From: Lumbricus terrestris
Lineage: Eukaryota; Annelida; Clitellata; Crassiclitellata; Lumbricidae
DNA length: 64,000 nt
Assembly: GCA_949752735.1 (NCBI GenBank)
Contig: OX457037.1
Location: 20,849,039 to 20,913,038 of the forward strand
Reading direction: 5' to 3'
This document shows positions 45,501-56,127 of this stretch, piece by piece. A program made the position numbers and the translations under genes. Position 1 is the first letter of the stretch, and each line of letters begins with the position of its first letter. Under the pieces are notes generated by a model that saw only the letters and a program-made list of their open reading frames with translations, had not been told where the DNA came from and made no database searches.

Positions 45501-48500
45501 CATTTATCGTCAGTGTTCTGTACATTTATAGTGGCTTTCTTATCCGCCAACCACTTTGGGCTTTGAATATATGAGGATCCACCAATGGGGTCGTATTCGG
45601 CCGTGTGTAATACAAGATTATCCACACGGTCGATAGACCAGCCGGACCCATCGTTGGTGAACGTGTCGGCCAACGCCTCCAATCTGACTATCGCATCCTC
45701 AAGATGATGATTAGATGACGATTGATTTAACAGAATTGCTGGATTTGATTTGAAATATGCTGTGGTTGTCCTCGTGCTACCTTCGGCATCTTCTCGGTTG
45801 AATTTAAAGTCAGCCGCCAGATACCATTTGATTGGCCTGAAATAAAATAAAGTTTCGTATATAACCTAACTGATGATTTAATTCAGTATTATAGATTTAA
45901 TTAATGCTTTGTTACAACGTTTATGATTCAAATTATGAAAGAAGAGCATACCCTTTTCCGGCTAGCTGTTGTTCCAATGTGGATGAGATCACATTTTCCA
46001 GATCGTGAATGATCATGCGTACGTCTGAGGCATTCGGATCGGTTGGTAATTGTTCCTGCTCAAAGACGTTCCTCACGGATGTTCGAACACGGTTGGAAGG
46101 TGGTCTTATGCATGTGTTACAGGTTGATGAATTGTCGTTGAAGAACTGAGATTGTCGACGAAGATGGCAGACGCTGCAGATTTTTCTATTTGCGCAGATT
46201 TCGCACAGTCCGTTTTCATTCAACCTCGTCTTTTTGTAGGCAGAACAGTTGCGACAGTATGTGTCCTTTTCTTTAAAAAGATACAAAACATATCCGTTCA
46301 AATATCTAAAACTTAAAAATTTGGGAATAAATGAACAATCTGAAACACATAAAATAAATTTGAAATCATTCACATAAAATAAATTTGAAATCATTCACAT
46401 AAAATAAATTGGAAATCGTAGAATAATCTTTCACATAAATTTCCACTTACTTTGAATCTTTGCCGAGGTTGATGGTTCGCCTTCTGCACGTCTTTTCATC
46501 CCTAAAAAATTTACCAAGATAATAATTTAACAACGAAACACTTGGAAAATAACGAAGAATCGAAAATTTGTACGACAACTGAAAATAACGAAACCTGAAA
46601 TTGGAACAACTTAAAATAAATGAAACTGAAATTATAAATTTGTCAGAAACTTGATTTCTATGAAAGGTTGTTCAAACAATAGGTAATGACATACCTAGAT
46701 TCTTCGAATCTTGTCGCTGAAGTCTGCAATCAGAAGTTCCAACGTCCATTCTAAGAGTCCATCGACGATCCAATTCATCCATGGCACTCTGATATTCGGA
46801 ATCTGATATATTTCCGTCGATAAAAGCTGAAATATAATACATAACGAATAATTTAGCAGAAAATAATAGCGAATTATTATATTCGCAGTTCATTTGTAAG
46901 ATAATTCGTAAGTGTTTACACATTTCCGAAAGTTGTTGCTATAAAGTTCACCAACATACTTTGCTGATGAATGAAAAATAAAATGGCATTTGAAACTGCA
47001 TCGAAACCTAAAATTAACGAAAACTGAAATCAACGAAAACTGAAATTAACGGAAACTGAAATTAACGAAAACTAAAATTAATGAAAACTGAAATCAACGA
47101 AAACTGAAATTAACGAAAACTGAAATTATTGAAAACTGAAATTAACGGAAACTGAAATTAACGAAAACTGAAATTAATGAAAACTAAAATCAACGAAAAC
47201 TGAAAAAAACGGAAACTGAATTTAATGGAAATTGAAAATAAAAATATATATATATTAATAATATATTAATAATATATAACAATATATAATAATATATAAT
47301 AATATATAATAATAGCAATATATAATAATATTATATAATTTTTATAATAATAATAATAGTAATATACAATAATAGAAATATATAATAATAATATATTAAT
47401 AATATGACATATATATATATATATATATAAAATATTAAAAATACTTTAAAAAAAATAATAATAATATATAAAATTATATAATTTTTATAATAATAATAAT
47501 AATAATAATAATAGTAATAATAATAATAATATATAATAATATATTAATAATATAATGATATATATATTAAATAAAAATATATATATAATAATAATATATA
47601 ATATTAAAAATAATTTATAATAATATATAATATATAATAATAATAATATTTATACATGATATATCATTCATATATATATATATATATTTGAATTATGTTA
47701 TATTATGATATATACCATATATATATTTTTTTATAAATATATGCATGTATGATATATATTTATATCATTTGAATGGTTATATATATGATGTATATATATC
47801 ATATTTATATGTCATATGCATGATTATATAATATATATGATGTTTATATACATATATATATATATACATATATATATATGTAGAAAATTTATAATATGTC
47901 CATAATATATAATGCAAGCATAGATTGATTACCAATACGCTAAGTAATAAAGACAAATTTAATTCAGGCCTTATAGGCTAGGATAAATTTTTTAAAGACT
48001 GCAAAGGTTAATGGTAACCAAAAACACTAATAAGTGTTGCTTGTTTCACAAAATAGCATTGATACTTGGTTGAATAAAGCAGGTACAATAAGAATTTTAT
48101 TAACGACTAGCTGGGGTACCCGGCGTTGCCCGGGAAATTTAGGATTCGACCCGCTTCGGCCACAACCCCACCACACAACACCCGACCACACTCCGGTCTG
48201 TACCAGTACGCCACCCGAGAAATTTGGGTCTCAGGAAAATTACCACCCCCATCCCACCCCCACACCCAACCCAGCCCTCCACCCCAACCCCCTCCAACCC
48301 CCACCACCCCACTCCACCCCCATTCCACCCCCACTCCACCCCATACCCCCTCCAACCCCACTCCACCCCAACACAACTCCCACCCCATCCCCCTACATCC
48401 CACCCCTCCACTCCCCACCCCACCCCTCCATCCACCCTCACCCCAACCCCACCACACCCAAACCCCCACCCACCACCCCACCCTCACCCCCTCCACCCCA

Positions 48501-49247
48501 CCCCACCCCGACCCCACCCCTCACCACCCTCACGACACCTCTCACCCTCACCCCATTTTACCCCACCACGATCCCAACCCCCTCAACCTCACCCACCCCC
48601 ACCCCCATACCATCCCCACTCTACAACACCCCACCGCACTCCGACCTTCATCGGTACGCCACCCGCGATATTTGGGTTTAGGGACAAATTCCTCCACCCC
48701 ACCTCTTCCCACACCCGCTCCCCCACCCCACCACACTACGACCTCCACCAGTACGCCACCCGTGAAAACGGTGAAATTAGGGTTTCCAGGAAAAATTCCC
48801 CCTCACCCCATTCTCCTAGCCCTCTCCCCGCCCCCCCACCCTCTTTCCCACCTCACCCCACCACACCGACCTGCACCAGTACGTTACCCATGAAATAAGG
48901 ATTTTCGTTAAAATTAAATTAGCAGCTCTCGCCATTTATATAATGACCATAGAAGCGTTTAAGAAGGTGTTTAACCGTCTTAATGTTTTCGCCCCCACGC
49001 TGGCCCCCTTGGTGGTAGAGATTCACCAACTACTGATCCGGGTGGTTCTGATGGCCCTCTATCCAGGAAAAAAAATTCATATAAATGGCTAAAAAAAATT
49101 GGAAAAAAATTTGGGGGTTTCGCTCCCCACCCTGGCCCCCATAGTGGTAGAGAATCGCCAACCCCTCGACTTTGCGTCTCGTGCCGAGACCTACACAGTA
49201 GTGAAGGTTTGGAGTGAATAGCTCAAAAACTGTTGAAATGCATTCCG

Positions 49248-49291
<44 letters not shown>

Positions 49292-49610
49292 CACGTTACA
49301 GAATCTTCTCTTTATTTATATAGATATACGAGAATGATATATAATTATATCCAGTTTCTCTTTCAGCTTTCTGTGTTTTGTTTTGCAAATTGTTGTTATG
49401 TTTCGATCGTTATGACTCTTAACATCGTTTCGGCCAGTTAGTGCTTAGATCGCCTCTGAGAAGATATCTTGAATGGGGCGCTTTATAAATTCTCAGAATG
49501 AATGAATAAATATATCATGGTACAAATCAATAAGATATATAAAAAAATTGTTTAGAACTGTGAGATTGATTATTTGCAGTTACGAATCAAAATTACTTAC
49601 AAGTCTGCAT
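42515..49610 (-). CDS. polB: Polinton-type protein-primed DNA polymerase B, five exons
   Basis: Exons on the minus strand: 49610-49601, 46826-46695, 46501-46451, 46270-45952 and 45836-42515. All introns are GT-AG. The lengths sum to 3834 bases, exactly 1278 codons including the stop, with no internal stop. The enzyme would replicate element DNA from a protein primer. Domains by residue: CxxC zinc pairs (CRNC, CEIC, CSVC, CNTC) near 70-130, C2H2-like CPFCLHSF at about 402, ExoI YADFEAF about 456, an HNH/EndoVII-like cysteine cluster (CPSC, HHCH, CNNC) about 550-582, ExoII HNLKGYDSH about 607, ExoIII YLKTDVV about 756, motif A LDCNNLYG about 856, motif B NNSVYG about 1024 and motif C DTDS about 1121. 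All catalytic acids are present. Exon 1 holds only ten coding bases, so the 5' join rests on splice phase alone. Confidence 0.85.
45837..45951 (-). other. PolB intron 4
   Basis: The donor GTATGC at 45951 and acceptor TTTCAG at 45837 bound a 115-bp intron. The joined frame turns the zinc-finger exon directly into the conserved KWYLAADF segment of Polinton polymerases, which validates it. This intron explains why the large frame alone seems to lack an ATG start. Confidence 0.85.
46980..47240. repeat. 16-bp tandem repeat in PolB intron 1
   Basis: About 16 copies of GAAAACTGAAATTAAC with small variations (ATCAAC, AATAAC, GGAAAC). Confidence 0.9.
47241..47900. repeat. AT-rich simple-sequence block
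   Basis: Nearly pure A/T with ATAATA, TATATA and ATATTAATAAT phrases, inside PolB intron 1. Confidence 0.9.
48107..49325 (+). repeat. C/G-rich interspersed family A, longest copy
   Basis: It starts CTAGCTGGGGTACCCGGCGT, runs through an almost pure CCCCACCC tract with recurring GTACGCCACCCG(A/C)GA phrases, then a second part with CGCCCCCACGCTGGCCCCC and GGTGGTAGAGA, and ends in a (GACA)n array at 49250-49292 plus TTCTCTTTATTTATATAGAT. Long frames here are artefacts of low complexity. The 3' half recurs alone at 62290-62560. It looks like a retroposon with a variable C-rich centre, but the family is unknown to me. Confidence 0.75.
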
Positions 49611-49794
49611 TGTGGCTATCGTTCAAACGCTTTTGAAGTGGAACACACACGAAGATTCAATCGATGTTGATGAAAATTGAATTCCGATAAATCTGCTGAC
49701 TGTGTAACTATATCTCTGTTGACGTTGAAGAAAACCCTCTGCAAATTCCAAGTCGAATGAAAGAAGTTGGCGACTGACGAATTTTTTATAGTAG

Positions 49795-50320
49795 TTAGCG
49801 CGTAGGAATATAACGAAGTACTCAGTTAGGTTGTGTGCCTACGCGCATAGGAATCGTGTGGCGAACTATTTGTTCTTTGTACACGTCACTGTCGGAACTA
49901 CTTTTTCGCACACGTACCTGTGCAGACATGCCGGCGTCAGGAGTCTGGACATGCTGCGATTATATCGTCTGGACTGTGGTGCCGTAAAGATTGCTATCGC
50001 ATCCAGGGTGACGCCATCGCGTGTAAAGAATACCTGGGCAGACATGCCGACGCCAGGAACCTGGACATACTGCGATTATATCGTCTGGGATGTGGTGCCA
50101 TACAGATTGCTATCGCATCCAGGGTGACGCCATCGCGTGTAAAGAATACCTGTGCAGACATGCCGGCGCCAGGAGCCTGGACATATTGCGATTATATCGT
50201 CTGGGATGTGGTGCCATACAGATTGCTATCGCATCCAGGGTGACGCCATGGCGCGTAAAAAATCATTACTCGATGGTACAGCACACCTGCGTCATTATGC
50301 AGATCTTAACCCCTTAACTG
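49795..50320 (-). repeat. Polinton-2 right terminal repeat, inner part with ~115 bp tandem units
   Basis: The complement of 49800-49920 matches the inner left repeat (GTAGTTCCGACAGTGACGTG). It is followed by three tandem units of about 115 bp starting near 49921, 50036 and 50151, each with GACATGCCG(A/G)CG, TGCGATTATATCGTCTGG and GCATCCAGGGTGACGCCAT. A diverged fourth unit is in the outer part at about 53690-53805. The left arm has only one unit. Confidence 0.88.
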
Positions 50321-50388
50321 GGGATGCTGTATATAAATATATATATATATATACGTCGTACCGTAACTTTCAGCTGCTTGGGAAGCTG

Positions 50389-51773
50389 TACAGTGGTGTG
50401 AAAAAGTTTTGCATCACCCATATATTTTCTGTATTTCTTCTGTATTAAGATGAATAATGTACTGGTGAACATGTGGGCGTTAATTAAAGGCTTTCTTATT
50501 GTTTGGTTCGAGTTTATAAGCATATTTCTTTAAATTTGACATGATGAAAGTTCGTTTACCACCTCGTGGCTATACCATGATGAGTAGGGCCATACAGGCT
50601 TGTAACCCACTAACGCTTGTTCTGTGCGTAGTGCAATGTATTGGGATGAAATGACCGGTTATGTGTGGTCGTAGGCCTTCTTTATGATTTAGAGACCTGG
50701 AAAAAACCATTTCCGCATGTCAGTGATGCACGAATTTTTGTTGTCCAGCCCTTGTTCTTCACCACTTGTCTGCAACGTTTCGGCATCGAGTTGACCAGCT
50801 TGACGAGGTGGTCATAGGACACAACGCGGCTCCAGGCGGCGATGAGCGATTCGATGAGCTCGCATTTGGAAGTTGGATATCTCTTGGATATCTCCAAGGC
50901 TGCTTTATGCCACAGATTCTCAATTGGATTGAGATCCGGGGCCTGGGCGGGCCAGTCCAGCGTTGTTTTCTTTCGTTATGGTTTGGATCGCATGGCTGCC
51001 AGTGCCGTCGGACGTCTGCATATCGTTGATGGAATGGTCAACGCAACCAAGTGCATCGGCATACTGCAGAAGTGCATGTTGCCATCAGTTCAGCAACTCT
51101 TCCCAGGCCAGTTCCCCTTTCAGCACGACAATGCACCATGCCATCGTGCCAAACTGGTGACCAACTGGAACAAACAGAACAATGTTAAGACGCTGCACTG
51201 GCCCGCCCGGTCCCCGGATCTCAATCCAATTGAGAATCTGTGGCATAAAGCAGCCTTGGAGATATCCAAGAGATATCCAACTTCCAAATGCGAGCTCATC
51301 GAATCGCTCATCGCCGCCTGGAGCCGCGTTGTGTCCCATGACCACCTCGTTAAGCTGGTCAACTCGATGCCGAAACGTTGCAGACAAGTGGTGAAGCACA
51401 AGGGCTGGGCAAAAAAATTGGTGCATCACTGACATGAGGAAATGTCTTTTTCCAGGCCTCTAAATCATAAAGAAGGCCTATGACCACACATAACCGGTCA
51501 TTTCATCCCAACACATTGCACTATGCACAGAACCAGCGTTAGCGAGTTACAAGCCTGTATGGCCTTACTCATGCTGGTATAGTCACGAGGTGGTAAACGA
51601 ACTTTCATCATGTCAAATTTAAAGAAAATATGCTTGTAAACTCGAACCAAACAATAAGAAAACCTTTAATTAATGCCCAAATGCTTACCAGTACATTATT
51701 CAACTTAATACAGAAGAAATGATGCATAGAAACGCAAAATATATGGGTGATGCAAAACTTTTTCACACCACTG
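50389..51773. mobile_element. Foldback Tc1 element (head-to-head dimer)
   Basis: The ends are CAGTGGTGTGAAAAAGTTTT and its complement, flanked by TA (50387-50388 and 51774-51775). The left arm (to about 50965) is an inverted copy of the right arm's last roughly 580 bp, so both arms carry the 3' end of the same transposase gene. The arms join at about 50965, where the left arm's complement meets TTTTCTTTCGTTATGG of the right arm. Confidence 0.88.
50966..51432 (+). pseudogene. Tc1-like transposase C-terminal part (right arm of foldback)
   Basis: The frame covers the C-terminal half of the catalytic domain: FQHDNAPCHRAKLVTNW with the second Asp, and ARSPDLNPIENLWHK with the catalytic Glu, 34 residues apart, so a DD34E Tc1 enzyme. 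It ends in a natural stop at about 51432. The DNA-binding half and first catalytic Asp are missing because of the inverted duplication. The minus-strand frame at 50682-50897 is the matching end in the left arm. Confidence 0.82.
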
Positions 51774-51775
51774 TA

Positions 51776-51830
51776 TATATATTTATATAAATATATATAC
51801 GTCGTATCGTAACTTTTAGCTGCGTGGAAG

Positions 51831-51882
<52 letters not shown>

Positions 51883-51885
51883 GTC
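51776..51885. repeat. Duplicate of the Tc1 flank plus (AT)n
   Basis: ATACGTCGTATCGTAACTTT through GGAAGCTGTA repeats the sequence at 50350-50388 left of the Tc1 element. A (TA)n run follows at 51836-51880. Confidence 0.8.
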
Positions 51886-52079
51886 AAGCACGGTATTGAT
51901 TAATAATTATTATTGGCCTGCGATATCGTATCAATGCGTCGTACACGTCAAAATTGTTCTGGATTAGCTATCCTATGGTGCTAAAAATATTCAAGGTTAG
52001 GTATCAAGTTATTATATCATTATTTTAATATTAATTATATTACATTATATTATATGATATATAATCACTCATTCATTCA

Positions 52080-52390
52080 TAAAAGAATTTATACAGCGCT
52101 TCTGTAAGAGGGACTACTCAGAAGCACTACCGATTCTAGCACTGCAAAAAAGAGGACAGTTTTGAGCTTCATACTGATTGTTTCAGTAACAACCCCAGCA
52201 AGTAGACGTAGCTCTTGCGGGAGCCCTTTCCACACAACTGGACCAATCACAGAAAAATGCTCTATGTTGCATCGTTGCAGTTCGTGCAATAGCAATCCCT
52301 TCTGTGCAGAACGGAGGGGCGGTGGTCATGGGTACTAGTGGAGCAACAAAGCTCTTGCAAGTATTGTGACGCAATTCAAAACTGCCATTG
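52080..52390 (-). pseudogene. L2/CR1-like LINE 3' fragment (minus strand)
   Basis: Minus-strand text with GPVVWKGLPQELR and ETISMKLKTVLF matches the LINE C-terminal block (GPSTWNSLPLTLR, SHLKTVLF at 32430-32540). The ATTCATTCAT tail is at 52067-52078. Confidence 0.7.
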
Positions 52391-52394
52391 AACA

Positions 52395-53545
52395 TATAAT
52401 ATAATATATACAATATATACAATATATAATATGTATTGTATTTATATATATATATAAATATTGTATGTATGAAATATAATTATTATATATCAGATAAATA
52501 TTTGTCAACGTTAATACGTATATAATATATAATATATAATGATATATAATATATATATATGATATAATATAAGTATATGATATGTTATATAATATGTTAT
52601 AATACATTATAATATATATCTTATATATAATACATATATAATATATTGTATATATTATAACATATTATATAATATACATCTTATATATATACATATAAAT
52701 ATATAATATAAATATATATTATATAACAGCATATGTATAAAATATATTATAACATATTATTTAATATATTTATATCTATAATATTTTAAAATATATTATG
52801 ACACTATATAATATATCTTATGTATACATATATATATATATATAATACATATATATATTATATAACGGTATATGTATAAAATATATTATAACATATTATA
52901 TAATATACATCTTGTATATACATATATAATACGCATATATATATATAATTATTATATAATAATATATGTGCATAAAATATTATATATTTATATGTAATAT
53001 AAATATATAATATTTTAAAATATATTGTGACATTATATAATATATATATATATATATATCTTATGTATACATATAAATATAATACATATATATATATATG
53101 CTATATAACAGTATATGTATATAATATATTATATAATATACATCTTGCATATACATATATAATACACATAAATATATATATATAATTTTTATATAATAAT
53201 ATATGTGCATAAAATATTATATATATATATATTTATATGTAATATATATATATATATATATATAATATTTTAAAATATATTATGACATTATATAATATAT
53301 ATCTTATGTATACATATATATATATAATACATATATATAGTTATTATATAACAGTATATGTATATAATATAATATAACATATTATGTATATATATATATA
53401 ATACACATAAATATATATATATATATAAATATTATATAATAATATTTGTGCATAAAATATTATATATATTTATATGTATAATATATATATATATATACAT
53501 AATATGTATAATATATTATAGCATTTATCTACCAAATTAATTCCA
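52395..53545. repeat. AT-rich satellite with ~250 bp higher-order period
   Basis: Four or five divergent units recur, each with ATATCTTATGTATACATATA, ATATAACAGTATATGTATA, AACATATTATATAATA and ATAATATATGTGCATAAAAT in order. It splits the right terminal repeat of Polinton-2. Confidence 0.8.
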
Positions 53546-53549
53546 CAGG

Positions 53550-54086
53550 AGTTGGTTGTTAACCGCATATATAATTCCCCAGTCAAGGGTCGCCACCTAG
53601 TCGTAAAACCATTACGCGAAGACACAGCACACCTGCGTAATTATCGAGATCTTAATCACCTGGTTGTAAAGCCCGAGGGCATAGCACACCTGCACGTTTT
53701 GCAGGTGGTTAGATATATCGGCGCCAGGTGCCTGGTCATCCTACAATTATATCGTCTGGACTGCGGCGCCCTAGAGATTGTTATCGCACTCCATCGCGCG
53801 TAATCACCTAGTCGAGGGTGTAACACCTGCGTCATTAACGAGATCTTAATCACCTGGTCGTAAAGCCATCACCCGAGGGCATATCATTAGCGAGATCTTA
53901 ATCACCTCTTCTAAATTGCTGCGCCAGTAGCTAATTGCTTTCTTAATGGCTTTTTAATTACTGCGCCAGTAGCTAATGACCTTTCAATGAATAGGGGGCG
54001 TGGCCGATGACGTCGTTGGAGCGTGACTAATGGCTTTTTAATGGGTTTTTAATTGCTGCGCCAGAACCGGCAGTCACCCTACTACT
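53550..54086 (-). repeat. Polinton-2 right terminal inverted repeat, outer part
   Basis: The complement matches 40867-41240 closely and then continues with extra copies of the AGGTGATTAAGATCTCG phrase that the left arm lacks (53590-53700). It ends ...CACCCTACTACT followed by the AACATG duplication. Confidence 0.92.
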
Positions 54087-54092
54087 AACATG

Positions 54093-54215
54093 CCCTTGTG
54101 AGATGCCATTTTAGCAAAATTATTCAACCTGTTCAGTTCTGATAATATAGTAATAGTAATAGTAATAGTAATTGAACATTTATATAGCGCCGCTCACAAA
54201 ATCAGTGGCGCTCCA

Positions 54216-54255
<40 letters not shown>
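54093..54255. repeat. LINE tail and (AT)n
   Basis: AGTAATAGTAATAGTAAT at about 54150, then TTTATATAGCGCCGCTCACA, a CR1/L2-type 3' tail, then (AT)n from 54220 to the next element. Confidence 0.6.
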
Positions 54256-54259
<4 letters not shown>

Positions 54260-56127
54260 GGTGGTCGCATCTGCAATGGCAAATTTTCATCTTCAGTTTC
54301 ATTCTTTCTCCAACCCACCATTTGGTGCCACTTGGTAAAAGACTGTTGTAGCCCCAAAATTATGCCGATTGAAGTATATTTAGGACTAGCACAACGTGTT
54401 TGAAGTTTTGGATTTTACGAAATATCATCGTCTTTTGAGTATAAGGATAAATTAGTCACTTTTTTTAACCTGTGACAAGTTTTAGCAGAAAGACTACATT
54501 ATTTTACTCAAGCACACCTGACAAGTATGCTTAACTTCTACAATGATTATAATGGTTTCTTATATATTTTTATGAACAATTGACCATGATGACCATCGCA
54601 ATAGTATTTGACTCGTGAGTCTCTGAGATCGATGACCATAAACCTATACTAGTAAGCCAACACATTCCTATGTTCTTTTCGTAGGTCTGATTTCTATTTA
54701 CAGGAATCCTTTGCTACACTAAAGGCTCTTTTTTACTTGCTTAACTTTTACACAAATTCTGATATAACACAGACCGTCGGACAAGGACCTCAATAATAGT
54801 TGAAATAAAGAAAAAATACTGTTGATATTTTTGTTCATTGTGGCAATCAGAGCAGAATGACAAAGCGCATCACAGATAAAATTTATCAAGAGCTGCTGTA
54901 AAGAAAATTTATGCATTAAAATAGATGTTGAAATTATTGAGATCATAATTTTTAAGACCTATAATGTTACTTATTACCACACAGGAGTCAAAGAGCAGCT
55001 TTTATACAACTTCTAAAGAGAGCATCATAATTGATTGCCTGGATTTTTATAGATCTATGAAATTACTTATTACCACACAGGAGTCAAGGAGCAGCTTTTA
55101 AACAACTTCTGAAGAGAGCATCATAATTGAGTGCCTGGTGAAGCCTACTCACATTGTCACAATTCATAATATAGAATTTGTACCATTAAAAGTATACTTT
55201 TAGAGTTTAAAGAATGAACACAGAGTCAAGCAATTGACACAGAAAGTGCTGTCAAGAGTGGACACAAAATACACTGCCTTTATTAGCTATTATAAATTAA
55301 CTACCTATTATAAATTGTATGAAAGGCGATGGTGTTAAACACATAAGCTATGTGCTACTCAAAATCTCTACATCATCCTCAGCAATGGATCTAGCTGAAA
55401 TTACAGTGGACACACACCAGGACATCTCAGACGACCAACCAATCCAAGGGAATAAGTATAGTACCCTCAAGACAACACCCATTGCTACACTGCCAGAGAT
55501 TTCACTTTGAGAGAAGTGTATCGTGAAAACTAGGCCTACACCATAGCTCAAACCCATTCAAACACCAAATGCAATTTGAATTGTGAGACAAGGTAATAAT
55601 ACCTCGGGTTGAAGACATAATTATTGGCCTAAATCTGAGAAAAAAATTCGCATCTAAAATGGGTTGCGACTTTTAATATTGCAGCAGTTCCTTGTACCAA
55701 GTAACTCCATGAACAATGACGGTAGAAAAACAAAGATTTATGAGAAATCAGACCTCACTAAGAATGTTGGCGATTTTGCAGAATAGATTAATTACGTAGG
55801 ACACAGATGAAACAACAACATTTTTTTATTTATCCCTATACTAATTGCATACTATTACTGTTCCCTTGCTGTAACAGACTAAGAGCAATAAGCTACTATT
55901 ATCAATCACGACAACAAGGCAAAACAGATAGTATATGTAAAGACATAAGATATGATAGATGTTATCTGTGATGCGGTGTGTTATACAGGTTTTCTTGCCT
56001 TTGATGATTTTCTCTTGAAGTGGCCCTATATAAATTGATGATTATGATTACGATAACAGTATCATCATTATGTTTAAGTGTGGACCAACTACAAGTAGTT
56101 GAATTAATTCCTGGTTTGAAGATTCCT

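Larger units (their letters stand above)
40867..54086. mobile_element. Polinton-2: complete-ended Polinton encoding only PolB
   Basis: The element starts AGTAGTAGGGTGACTGCCGG at 40867 and ends with the exact complement at 54086. AACATG lies on both sides (40861-40866 and 54087-54092), a perfect 6-bp target duplication; 5'-AG ends and 6-bp duplications are the Polinton hallmark. Inside, the only gene is a minus-strand family B DNA polymerase with five exons. No integrase, ATPase, protease or capsid gene was recognised. The remaining space is terminal repeats, tandem repeats, AT-rich satellite, a family A repeat, a foldback Tc1 element and a LINE scrap. It lies antisense within the ABCA intron downstream of exon G. 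Confidence 0.93.

Noticed and set aside
45682..45682. Taking the leftmost codon of the uninterrupted 1055-residue frame as the PolB start
   Set aside because: That codon is TTG and lies inside conserved sequence; the frame continues upstream to a splice acceptor at 45837 and joins a zinc-finger exon.
48034..48898. Several long overlapping frames on both strands (up to about 255 residues), proline- or glycine-rich
   Set aside because: They arise from the CCCCACCC-type low-complexity core of an interspersed repeat and have no domain or splice support.
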